This document shows positions 19,835 to 30,044 of a DNA stretch of 64,000 nucleotides, piece after piece. The notes under the pieces were generated by a model that was given only the letters and a program-made list of their open reading frames with translations, was not told where the DNA came from and did not search any database. Source of the stretch: Neoechinorhynchus agilis (Eukaryota > Acanthocephala); assembly GCA_051530055.1 (NCBI GenBank), contig CM121341.1, positions 4,898,001-4,962,000 of the forward strand, in the 5' to 3' direction. Within the stretch, counting starts at the first letter, position 1, and each line of letters begins with the position of its first letter. Both the position numbers and the translations under genes were made by a program.

Positions 19835-20329
19835 CTGAAATAACATTTTTGTCCTAAGCTACGTGAATCCTTCGAATTTTTAATCTTAACTCGCAATGGC
19901 AAATTTAGATTCAATCATCGCTACGTAGTTTTTGTATCTTAATAAAAATAAAATCTTCACATTTTTCTGCTGTTTCACAGGTCGTTTTTAATAAATAATG
20001 AAATAAACAGAAAATCGTTTTTCATACACTTTCAAACATTCCATTCCAGATCTTTTGCTGATATTATGATTTGAATATTTAAAAAGATGTGGACGGATTC
20101 AGGGGTGCAATAAAGCATCAAACGAAGGAATTTTAGACCTTTAGAACAATCTCCTTTTTTATGAATTAGTATCGACGTTTTTTTCCGCAACGTTAATGAA
20201 AATATATTTCTGAGCGATCTCAAGAACAATTTCACCGATCAAAGGAATTTAAAGAAATTTTGAATAAATAAGAAAACATTATTTTAAAGACGCAGTACAG
20301 AAAGATCAAGTGTCTAAATAATTTTTTCA
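19835..20329. other. Intergenic spacer
   Basis: AT-rich; no supported ORF, RNA gene or repeat. Confidence 0.5.
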
Positions 20330-22665
20330 AAATATTTTACCTTTTGCCTTTGTGTCGATGGATTTTGATGAGGAAACTCCAGAATATGTAAAACTTCCTC
20401 TACTGTAGTTTCCTTCCATGGAGTGCCCTGAGGAATTTTACTGGGTCCCCTTCCATGATGGCCTTTAGCTTTATGCCGTTCACCTTTATTTTAGATTCGC
20501 CGTCCACCATGAGCCTCGAGATTTTATAACTATGATGGTATGTCTGACACTTATTAGGGCTCAAGAAAAGCTTGCATTCTTTGAGCTTAGTCTGAAGAGT
20601 GTCTATCATTGCTTGGAGGTCCGGACAATTGTCAGCCAATAATAGCACGTAATCTGCATACAACAGATGCGACAAGCGATGATTTTTCTTTAGCTGGCAC
20701 CCCGTATCAAGTTTCCGGACTTCATACAGTGCCTCGTCTACACACAGCGCGAAAAGCAAAAGAGAGAGGGGATCTCCTTGCTTTACTCCTCTCAGGAAAT
20801 TAATGGTTTCTGAAGATCTGGCGTTTGATATACGGATCCTCGTAGTATTTCCTCGGTATGTGCTGATCACGTATCTTTACAGATACTCAGGGCATCAATT
20901 TCTGCGAAGTGCTTCCTTTACAGCATTGTGCGAAACAATATCGAAAGCACTCTTGATGTCAAGGACAGCAACTGCAAGAGGTTGCTTGTTTTTCCGCTTT
21001 TCTCTTACTACACTACGAGGAGTGAGAAGATTAGCCAAAGAGGCCGATCGGTCAAACGCCGTTTGTCCTTCGTCCAGACAGAACACTCTACGAAGCCGCC
21101 GCAATAAAACGGAAGAGATCGTTATTGGTCCCCAATCCGCCTGAGTTCGCAGCTTATCAGGTGACGATCTTGATTTGGGCAACGGGATTGTTTTAGACTC
21201 GCTCCACGATTGTGGGGGCCTCCGTATTGCATGACGAAGTTGAAGAGCAACGTCATGCCCAGAAGTAACGAATCGAATGATCGAACATCTTGAACCGTTA
21301 TCTTATCCGGACTCGGTGAGCTCGAAGTTTCGAAACTTTTAACTTCAACTTCCACCGTTGGGATTACCGGCCACCGCATTTGAAGCGATTGCTTTTGATC
21401 TGCAACACTACTTTCTTGCAAACTCTCAGTTTCAGCGTTCCCTTCGTATAAACGACAATAGTGATCAACTGTTTCTTGATGACTCAGTAGACACTCTCTT
21501 CGCTCAGTACTTTTATATACTTCAGCTGCCTAATTTGAAGTGTTTGCGTAGTACAGAGCTCGATTGTGTCTCGTCTTGAGTAGACGGTCTTGGAACTTCG
21601 TAATCCCGCGACACCCAACACACGGATATGTGGCTGTTTCGTCCGTCCACACGTTGTACGCGTGAGTTCCAATCCCAGGGCAAAAAATACGACGAACTTC
21701 TCTTTCATATGGCGAATGAACGGTAAAGTCACAAGAATATGCGGCAGTGAACAAGACAAACACTGGAGATACTAAACTGTTCTTAAGAACTCCATCAAGG
21801 TGAACATCTTAAGAAACATTAGCACCCGAGACGCTTTGGGCAACTTGCTCATTGTACTCCTTTGTGTGTTGAACCTCCATTGTTATTTTCGTCACTACAT
21901 TTTTCCACAATGAAGGATTGGTCATCACGTGGTAAGAGCCTGTCTCGGACCTTTCTTCAACTTGATGATTTTAAACCGAAGCTGTCGCAGCCGGGAAACT
22001 TCCGGCACCTCAACACTACTGCCACACCGAAGATACTGTGCCTATCGCGTGGCAGCAGCGTCAACAAAGTTCCCATTAATGGATCCATCCAATCGACGGA
22101 GGATTTCTCTCTCAGTCTCAAGAAAACTCCTGCACCTTGAATAGGGGCCAGTACTCTCTCATACGTCTCGACCACTGTAAAAACAGTCGACTCGATTGAG
22201 CAGTTTGCCTTTGTTGTGTCCCCTTAACACTGGCGTAACGACTGTGGCATATGCTTTACACGGAAGAACTGGCTTTGAACTTCCATGTCACCCACGAGAG
22301 TTGGTGAACAGACAGAAGATGGGATTTCTTCTGGTAGGACTTCCGAAGGTTCGCGCTCCTCCTCGACAGCTTAATGACCGATTGCTCAATTGATGGATTT
22401 GTTATTTCCTTTCTTTTCTTTAAATACATGGATACAGCGGCCTCCCATCGACGCTTGCAAGCATTCATACGACTACGCAATGAATCGTAGTTTTCCGACT
22501 TATATGCCGGACACCGAAACAACACCGAGGTTGTTCCATGATCGAGCATAAAGTGTTCTTTCAATATTTTGGTCCGATTACTTCCGTGGAACGTGGCGTT
22601 ACATTCTGGGCATTCCACTGGTCCCTCTGCTTCTGAGCTTGCTGTTATTAAGCCACCTTTTGCCT
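20330..22665 (-). mobile_element. Degenerate R2-like non-LTR retrotransposon
   Basis: On the minus strand, 22618-22256 encodes a C2H2-like finger (CPECNATF...HFMLDH) at the start of the ORF. 21763-21484 is an Arg-rich linker region in broken frames. 21421-20400 is reverse transcriptase with SPSPDKITVQDV, a WGPITISSVLLRRL block, VLDIKSAFDIVSH (motif A), GVKQGDPLS (motif B) and LLYADYVLLL (motif C, where the second catalytic Asp is Tyr). The order of finger then RT is that of R2-type elements. The 5' end abuts 28S rRNA sequence in the same orientation near the R2 target. The 3' endonuclease and 3' 28S flank are not found. Dead. Confidence 0.8.
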
Positions 22666-24265
22666 GCTAAAAGGAAGTCATAGTTACGTCCGCCGTTTAC
22701 CCGCGGTTAAATGAGTTTCTTCACTTTAACATTCAGAGCACTGGGCAGAAATCACAGTGCATCAACACCAATTACAGCCTTCGCAATGCTTTGTTTTAAT
22801 TAAACAGTTTTATTCCCCTTGTCCATACCAGTTCTAGGCCAGCATTTTAACGTTGATCGGATCCTCGCGCTTAAAAAGTGAGTGTGTCCATTTGGAAACG
22901 AAGAAAAAACGCGGAGCATAGCTTTCGCTGCCCACCGAACGCAGCGCCATGCTCCGTCCTCGAAATCGACACTATCGCAAGAGCAAACAAATGAGACAGA
23001 TCCAAGAGTCGGCAACATACCGCTTCTCGTGATAGCCCGGTCAACTTAGTTTATAGAGCCAATCCTTTTTCCGAAGTTGCGGATCTAATTTACCTACGTC
23101 CGTTTCCTACGTTTCCCTATCGACTAGGGGCTACTTACGTTGGCGAACTACTGCGGAAATCAATACGAACAGTCTGAATATTCTCGCACCCAGATTTTCA
23201 AGGACAATACGAAGCGCTCGGTACATCGCAGGAATCGCGCTGCATTACGGAACGTGTACCCTATCAACAGACGATCTAATTCCAGGGATAAAAAGTTCCT
23301 AACAAAGAAGAGAAAACTCTTCCCCAGACTTCGTATAGTTATTCTCTGGGATTGCTCGTGTCACCACTTATGCTGAACACCATCTGCCCAAGAATAACAT
23401 CTGAATAGATCAAGCATAAACCGCATCCTGGCTCGGGAATATTAACCCGATTCCCTTTCGATTGTATTGCGCAATGCAACACGCTTAATCACGAATTTGC
23501 ACGTTTTCTTAGGATCGGCTGATCCATGTCAAAATGTTGTTCACATGGAACCTTTCTCCACTTCAGTCTTCAATGCTCTCATTTAAATACTTGCTACTAC
23601 CACCAAGATCTTCACAAGCGGCGGCTCCACCTCACGGTGCAAGTTTCAACACCACCACCGCATACGCCCTTCTAAACGTCAAGCCATTTGTATATTTCTG
23701 TCCGGCATTGAAGGTCAAGCATCGATATACGTCTCCAGCGCCATCCATTTTCAGGGCCGGTCGATTCAGCAGGTGAGTTTTTACACATTCCTTGCGGATT
23801 CCTACTTCTGCGGCCACCGCCCTGCTGTCAATATCGACTGACACCTTTCATGGTATCTCATGAGATGCACTGTTGGCACTTCAGCTCAACGTTTGGTTCA
23901 TCCCACATCGTCAGTTCTGCTCATGGAAAACGACCTACTTGATGCCATTGCATTTGCACCCGACACTCAGCAGCAGCATAAGCAACTGTTAAGGCGTGAC
24001 CGAGCTTATTACTCATTTAAAGTTTAAGAATATGTCGAGGACAATTCGTCCACAATTCCGCTAATCATTCGCTTTACTAGATAAAACTGTATTATGCAAA
24101 CTGGCTTTTCTGGGGGAAACTTCGAAGGGAAACAGCTAAAAGATGGTTCGATTAGTCTTTCGCCCCTATACCCAAATCTGACGATTGATTTACACGTCAA
24201 AAACGCTACGGACCTCCACAGAGTTTCATCCTACTCAGGCATAGTTCACCATCTCTCGGGTCCCG
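22666..24265 (-). rRNA. Partial, divergent 28S rRNA sequence (probable pseudogene)
   Basis: Read as the minus strand, this carries many universally conserved 28S stretches. On the plus strand these include TTCACTTTAACATTCAGAGC, GGGCAGAAATCACAG, TGCTTTGTTTTAATTAAACAG, GGAATATTAACCCGATTCCC, TTGCTACTACCACCAAGATC and ATGGTTCGATTAGTCTTTCGC. The 28S 5'-to-3' direction runs from 24265 to 22666 and covers the middle of the molecule, ending near the R2 target (conserved CTCTTAAGGTAGCC, here TTCCTTTTAGCAGG). Changes in normally invariant positions suggest it is no longer functional. No 18S, 5.8S or other 28S parts are nearby. Confidence 0.88.
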
Positions 24266-24642
24266 TTTCTTAGAGGAGCTATGAAATGGACGGCGATGAA
24301 TTCTAGATTGGGGTTTTGTAGAGAGCCTGTGAGAGATGAAGAATATCGTGGCGATTGCCGTACGAAAATTGAGATCCCTGATTCATGGACGGTCCTCGCG
24401 GTCTGAATGGAATGAAGAGTGCCCGAGAAGGATGGCTGAATGGTTGTTGTTGACTGGGGAGCTGAGCCGTGTTTCTGTTAAGATGACTACGTCGACTTTT
24501 GATTTAGATGAAATGAGTGAAATTTAATTTAATTTAAGGAAGGAGGCTACGAATATTGGAGTGTTTATTTGTGTGTACATTCATTTATTCTCAATAAGAA
24601 TACACAATCTCTCGCTTCCATGGGCGCATCTAATCTTTATTC
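24266..24642. other. Spacer
   Basis: No gene is seen. TTTATT at about 24590 would be AATAAA for the minus-strand ORF to its right. Confidence 0.4.
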
Positions 24643-24861
24643 TCATCGTGTTCCAATTTTGAGAGGAATGCGTGACCTTGGTTCTTCTCCGATAAATTTG
24701 GCAAGTCTGCCCAGGTCAGTCAACATTTGGCGCCGCATTTGGGCACTATGGTGGGACCGCAGGAATGCGTTCTTGGCGCAATATCGGCTCATTAGGACGG
24801 TATCGGCAGGCAATCGCCCGGATATAAATGGAGCGAGGTTTCGCCTGTTGACAAGCTTCAT
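24643..24861 (-). CDS. Small hypothetical ORF, 72 aa
   Basis: Not recognised. True ATG at 24861. The protein is Arg-rich and basic (LGRLAKFIGEEPRSRIPLK near the C-terminus) with no signal peptide. On its strand an AATAAA lies roughly 50 bases after the stop. A longer plus-strand frame overlaps it (24569-24910), so either or neither may be real. It is divergent from the YbaY-like gene at 25060, leaving about 200 bases between starts. Basic composition could suit an organellar or ribosomal protein, but nothing specific matches. Confidence 0.3.
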   Translation of the reverse strand: MKLVNRRNLAPFISGRLPADTVLMSRYCAKNAFLRSHHSAQMRRQMLTDLGRLAKFIGEEPRSRIPLKIGTR

Positions 24862-25059
24862 TATGAACCCGATAAAGAGTTCTGTATGGTCCTCGTTAGG
24901 TTCGAGATAACAAAAAAAATTAATTTAAAAAAAGATGCAAAAGAGAACACTCATTTGGCTCACAAAAGGTATGTCGGTTATAATGAGAGATCTCCATAAT
25001 AAAAAAACATTCGTAATACCTATCAATTCCGGATATTTCGACGAACTTTTTCTTCAGCA

Positions 25060-25458
25060 ATGCGACTTACAGTAGCAGCTCTACTAACATTTATATTTGT
25101 GGTTAGCCGAAGTAAACGTCCAGAGCCATGGGACCTCGGCATGTTGACCGGACAAATATTGGGCGAAGGAGAGATTCCACCCTACGCAATAGTCAAAATC
25201 GAATTGGAAGATGCAAGTTTAGCAAAATCGGTTATAGTAGCACGATCAGCCATCCATACACCGGGCAAATTTCCAATACCTTTCCGCATTAATTACGACC
25301 GAGGGATTATTGAACACAACAAGAGTTTTAGTGTAAGTGTCAGAATCGAAGACCCGAAGCAGAATGATCGCATTCTTTATAAAAGCGAAATGCCGGTTTA
25401 CGTTTTGACTAAAGGAAATCCAGCAGACAAGATAGTTGTTCGTTTAGTGAAAACTTGA
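25060..25458 (+). CDS. YbaY/YscW-domain secreted protein, 132 aa
   Basis: Residues 1-17 are a hydrophobic signal-peptide-like start (LTVAALLTFIFVV). Residues 28-131 match the YbaY/YscW lipoprotein domain (Pfam YscW type): LTGQILGEGEIPPYAIVKI, then SLAKSVIVARS, PGKFPIPFRINYD, FSVSVRIED, and VYVLTKGNPADKIVVRLV. The order and spacing (ligand-like strand, PIPF, Y-(S/T)-V-x-(A/V)-R-I, VLTxGxP) follow the bacterial family closely. Bacterial members are membrane lipoproteins; here there is no lipobox Cys, so a secreted protein is expected. The role in animals is not known to me. It is followed at 25502 by AATAAAG and is convergent with the minus-strand gene at 25561. Confidence 0.8.
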   Translation: MRLTVAALLTFIFVVSRSKRPEPWDLGMLTGQILGEGEIPPYAIVKIELEDASLAKSVIVARSAIHTPGKFPIPFRINYDRGIIEHNKSFSVSVRIEDPKQNDRILYKSEMPVYVLTKGNPADKIVVRLVKT

Positions 25459-25560
25459 TAATTGTGTCATTTTATTTGTGTTAGAGTAATTTTAGTTGGT
25501 CAATAAAGACAAACTTGCAATCTTTATGTTAAGAAATCTTATTTTCCAGGAAATCGTCGA

Positions 25561-26384
25561 TCAAATCCATCGCTTAGAGCAAACGGCACTTGGCAACGAA
25601 TCAGTGCTGCTTTCACTGTAATCGTCGTAATCATCATCGTTTCGAATTTCTTCTCTTCGATATCGCCGAGGTGATTGTAAAGCGTCCAACTCATCAGCGA
25701 CCTGAATAAGCGAATCCATCCTTTGACGATCAAACGTGGCGAAGGATTCATCACTATCGCTCGAATCAATGTCGGGATAACCTAAACCATCGTCCATAAT
25801 GTAAGTTCCATTTATCGGACCACCACTGTCTATCTGAGACCTCAATTCCTGAAGAGCCATTGAACTTAAGTCTTCATAGATGTTTTCAAGACTTGCACTA
25901 ATTTCAGCGGCTTTATCTAGATCGGCAGGATAGAATCGGTCAGACCGATCGATCTCCAGCGGTTGCTCATCGCCTAAATGACCAATTGATTTTAGTATTC
26001 CTTTATGACTACGTGGCTCACGGGACCGCTTGGTTACAAAATGTTCAAGAAAAGATACATCGCTTTTTGTTCTGCGAGGTGGTCCAAGGGGAACATGGTC
26101 CAAACTGGTACGAACGCTATCACCACCAGAATCTTTCCGCAATTTTCCTTTTTGTATATCTTTAAAAAAATTATAGGAAATATCGACCGTTTTAGAAATG
26201 AAAAATTGCGCTTATCGATATTTCTGATTAACATCCCCTTCAATGGATGAAACGCTCTCCTTCTGCGGTACAAGTTGGATTTGGTTGATTTTAATTGCCC
26301 TTTAGGATGATTTCCTCTCTTATAGCGGTGGTAAATGTGCACTGAACAAAAACTCAAAAAGACATTAAAAATAAAAAACGGCAA
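25561..26384 (-). CDS. Hypothetical acidic Ser-rich protein, possibly spliced to an N-terminal membrane exon
   Basis: Not recognised. The main frame (25561 to about 26214, opened by a TAA) contains ~190 residues ending SKRWI. It is highly hydrophilic, with Asp/Ser/Glu clusters (DSSDSDESF, NDDDYDDYSESSTDS) and Arg-Ser motifs, and is likely disordered. The first in-frame Met-like codon in this frame is TTG, so the start must lie in an upstream exon. A second frame starting with ATG at 26384 gives a hydrophobic segment (FFIFNVFLSFCSV) followed by a basic stretch. The two would need a splice around 26160-26200, but the exact junction is unclear. One reading is a single-pass membrane protein with an acidic cytoplasmic tail. 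Confidence 0.5.
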
Positions 26385-26758
26385 CTAAAAACCGAGATCC
26401 GAGGTTCCAAGCTCTCATTTTTTCATGTGAAAATCTTGAAACGCTTAGAATTTGCAACAAAGTTGTTGATTTCCCCCCTGAAATTTTCGCTTTTTATATA
26501 CAAAGAATCGAAAAGACATTAAACATAAAAAAACGGCAACCAAAAACCGAGATCCAAAGTTCCAAACTCTCATTTTTTCATGTGAATTTTTTTAAAACGT
26601 TTAAAATTTGCAACAAAGTTGTACTTTTCCCCGCTGGAATTTTCGCTTTTTATACAAAGACTCAAAAAGACAATGAAGATGAAAAACGGCAACAAAAAGC
26701 TGAGATCCGAGGTTCCAAACTCTCATTTTTTTCATGTGAAAATCCTACAAAAAGTCTA
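26361..26758. repeat. 154-bp tandem repeat, about 2.6 units
   Basis: Units start at 26361, 26515 and 26669, exactly 154 bp apart, sharing AACGGCAAC, CCGAGATCC, CTCATTTTTTCATGTG, TTTGCAACAAAGTTGT and ATTTTCGCTTTTTATA. The third unit is cut short where the next repeat begins. Units have diverged by substitutions and small indels. Confidence 0.85.
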
Positions 26759-27075
26759 CGTATTTAATGATTCCACAAATGATGAAAATTTTTAGATAGG
26801 AAAGTAAGGCATCCATTTTTTCTTAAAGATTAAGATTTCGCCGATGTATACAAAAAATCCACGTAATTGAAGATTCCCAAAATGATGAACATTTTTGGAT
26901 TGGAAAGTAAGACATCCATTTTTTCTTAAAAATTCAAATTTCGCCTATTTATACAAAAAATCGACGTAATTTAAGATTCCGAAAATGATGACATTTTTTC
27001 TTAAAGATTAAAATTTCGCCGATTAATACAAAAATCCACGTTATTAAAGATTCCCAAGATGATGAAAATTCGAAT
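26759..27075. repeat. 103-bp tandem repeat, about 3.3 units
   Basis: Units start at 26759, 26862 and 26965 (103-bp period), then 27039 (74 bp, the third unit having lost about 29 bases). Shared words include AAGATTCC, AATGATGA, GGAAAGTAAG, CATTTTTTCTTAAA, TTTCGCC and ACAAAAAATCCACG. It directly abuts the 154-bp array but is a different sequence. Confidence 0.85.
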
Positions 27076-27743
27076 CAAAATATAGGAAATGCATTTCTTC
27101 ATCAGTGTTTAATATTAAAAAATCTCTGATGTAAAAAATCTAGTTTTTCTCTGCGCGTAGATCCAAATTTCTGACAACGATTTTAGGCCTTTCTCCTTTT
27201 TACACTCAAATTTTGGTAAATACGGAGGAATGTTTAAAAACCAAGACTTCTAAACAATAATTCCAATCACATTCCCCACCCTCGGTACCTAGTCACATAT
27301 CGATATTTTTATATTTAATATTCCACATTTAGCACATATCTATAATTTCATCAAAAATATTTCCGCTTCAATGTTGAACCCGAATCATTAATAACAAAAT
27401 ATAGCAGAAGGTCTTTTATACGCGAATTAATTGCGATCGGACACGATTTTGATAAGAGATTTTTTGTTTTTGACTAAAAATATCAAAGTTCCGGTAGCAA
27501 AATCTTGTTAGAATTACATAATTTGAGCTCTTCTTTTTTGTCGTTATTGAAAATAATTTAACAAAATAAATTAAAACGAAGACGATCCAAGATATACATT
27601 TTAATTACTTTAGGATATCGGCGAAACGATCAATTGCTCAAAATAAATTTATATTTGAGTTGAATATAAACGAAAACGTCTGGAATGCGTGCTCAAATCA
27701 TTGATTCGAATTTACATAAACGGATCGGTGAAACATCGAAGTT
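27076..27743. other. Intergenic spacer
   Basis: AT-rich; no gene seen. It lies just left of the second duplication copy and includes the unique flank of that copy, unless the duplication extends further left (its partner is off-window). Confidence 0.5.
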
Positions 27744-27926
27744 TCACAAAAGGTCTAATAAAGTAATATAAAACGACGCCGGAGATGCAAATCTTTGGCC
27801 ATCGTACAATCCATAAGTCCTTAGTCCGAAGACGAGGAAATAAAGAGTATAAAGAAGCTGGTACTTGCCAAACCCACAACTCGTTAAAATTCCGGAAAAT
27901 TCCATCGATTTTTCCGCCATAAACAA
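27744..27926 (-). CDS. Possible N-terminal exon of a major-facilitator-type transporter
   Basis: Full version of the ORF cut at the left window edge. It starts MFMAEKSMEF, then ILTSCGFGKYQLLYTLYFLV, about 60 codons in all. The CGFGKYQ segment followed by a hydrophobic run resembles the start of SLC22/SV2-like carriers. The last ~20 codons look less transporter-like, so a donor site may fall before them. A second frame (27712-27957) overlaps. No downstream exon is visible to the left. Tentative. Confidence 0.3.
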   Translation of the reverse strand: MFMAEKSMEFSGILTSCGFGKYQLLYTLYFLVFGLRTYGLYDGQRFASPASFYITLLDLL

Positions 27927-28467
27927 ACGTCAATAATTCAACCTTAAAATATGTCAATTATTTTGTTAACGAATAGTAATTTTTTTCATTGCGCCGACGA
28001 AATAAAAATAGACATTCTAAATAAGTTCGAATTTTAACAACTCGTTTTCGCAACTTAAACAAGAAAAGATGTCTTCACTTTTCACTTTATTGTCTCCTTT
28101 GTTTTAGTCACCTGATTTTAGATTTTAATTAAAGGATTTTCGAAGGTCAGGTTGTTTTTTCGAGCCTTTATTAGAAAAATACCATGCCGGATTATTATTG
28201 ACTAATTTATTATAATTCTGTTATCCGTTGTCCGTCTAAATATTCGAAGCCAAAACATCAAATCAAACCCTTTTTGAATTTGCCATTTACTTCAGCCTTG
28301 TCGAGTTCAGCCGTTTTATTGAATGATTGCTGTCTAAAAGTGAACTTCCATGATTATTTCCATTTTATTTCAAATTAATCGACGAATGTTTCGGAAATTC
28401 ATAGTTTTGTTTTCTTAGCTTCTGTTGTTGGAAAAAATTATAACGAAATGGACATAATAGATAAAAA

Positions 28468-28720
28468 ATGATTTACTTTGCAATCTGTGAAGATTTCGCG
28501 GAGGCTTTAAATCCTTGGTATGGAGATTTAGGCAGCGAGCATGTATCCGTCAATGGTTGCAAACAATCCCTTTTGTTTCTCATTTTTAGTAGTCAGAATT
28601 CATAACTGTTTAATTTCAGATTCTCGTGACCTGGTGAACCGAACTCGATTGTCGGCATCTCCCAATCGCCTTTTTTATGTGCCGTCCGACGAAACAGTAA
28701 AGATCGCAGTGCCCAACTGA
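28468..28720 (+). CDS. Candidate small two-exon gene, right copy
   Basis: Same exon-intron structure as 677-929: exon 28468-28555, intron 28556-28619 with a TTTCAG acceptor, exon 28620-28720. Unrecognised product. Confidence 0.3.
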
Positions 28721-29187
28721 AACTTAAGATGCGGTCTTGGAACAATCGGGACGATGTAGCCTCATCCGTCGGTAATCAGCTGGAAGGCACGAGACGCCGA
28801 AGTGAGCGCAATTCAGTCCACTTTTATAATCTTAACGAAGGTACGGCGCACCCATTGATCGAGGCCGTTTATAAACACAAAATTAAATATTGATTTTGTT
28901 TATTAGTCGATTTATAAGAATCATTATTTCAATGTCAAATAAGTTAGAACGATGATTAATCAGTTGATCTACGGCGACCTGTCAAGAAACGAAGTTTAAT
29001 AAGAACATTTTAAGTCAACAAAACAAAAAACGCTAACAAAATGGTATCCAAAACACCATCCTCGATGCTGACAAATATTTGTCCATTTATTTACCATTGT
29101 TTGTTCATGGCGATTTACGGATAAAGCGGAACGATTCGAACCTGTTCAATGTGAACTCTCTCTTGGTGTTGTTCTGACCTCGATCAA

Positions 29188-29658
29188 ATGCATTCCTCTG
29201 CAGAAATAGTGAACGGCGCAATCAGTGAATGGGACCACGCAAGTTATGCGGATTTAATAGAAGCAGCGCTCGAAAACAGTTTGATCGGCATACTGCGGGT
29301 CAATGAAATCTACGAATGGATTCAGGACAATATCCCATATTTCCAACAAAGAACAGATAGCAAGTCGTGGAAAGGATCGATCAGGAATACACTGTCCTAT
29401 TGTCAAAGATTCAGGAAAATTCCGGTTCGAGGGAGACCGAGGAAATCGTTTTGGGCGATCAATGATAACAGGACGAGTGGTCGACTGTGGCGACCAAAAG
29501 GACGACAACAAATTGCCGAGGAATTAAGGATTCAGCGTCCTCATCTGAATGGAAATGTTTCTCAAGTAGTTCAACCGGACAATTCAAGAATCGGCGAACA
29601 GGAGAACTTGGCGGTTACAGATCAAGTGATGCCAAACGGCCACCGAAATTCAGAGTGA
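29188..29658 (+). CDS. FOXO-like forkhead domain protein, form A, right copy of A1
   Basis: Identical in predicted protein to 1397-1867, including the altered recognition helix WKGSIRNTLS. If the duplication is genuine, this is a second expressed-capable gene; if it is an assembly duplicate, it is the same locus. Splice-like CTGCAG after the ATG and GTGAGT across the stop are kept. Confidence 0.7.
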   Translation: MHSSAEIVNGAISEWDHASYADLIEAALENSLIGILRVNEIYEWIQDNIPYFQQRTDSKSWKGSIRNTLSYCQRFRKIPVRGRPRKSFWAINDNRTSGRLWRPKGRQQIAEELRIQRPHLNGNVSQVVQPDNSRIGEQENLAVTDQVMPNGHRNSE

Positions 29659-30044
29659 GTTTCCGTTGATCGGAAATGGTGACCTCAATACTTAAAAAAG
29701 ATGGATAAATGGAAGCCATCAGTGAGTTTAAGTTGAGGATCAAGACGTCTTTTGTTAATAAAGAACGTGTCTATAATTTCTAATCAAATTTCATTGAAAA
29801 ACAAATTCGCCTTTTCAACTAAAATTTCTTAGTAGATTCGCTTTCGTACTAAAATTAATTGCTTTAAATAAAATTAGAAAGCAATTTTACGAATAATTTC
29901 CTTCAGGAAGATGACGATGATCTTCACCTTGATTGCAATTATCAATTTTAGTAGTTATTTTCTTGTCCATGGGACTCCCGAGTTGTTTAGGATGAAAAGT
30001 TTATGAGTTCTTTGATATTCGTCGCGCAGTTCAATAGAAACATC

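Noticed and set aside
20330-22665. R4-type rather than R2-type insertion
   Set aside because: R4 sites lie downstream of the R2 site in 28S, and the 28S sequence here stops at about the R2 position. The call stays R2-like, but only a tree would settle it.
22800-23844. Several ORFs on both strands
   Set aside because: They lie within 28S rRNA-like sequence and carry no protein motifs.
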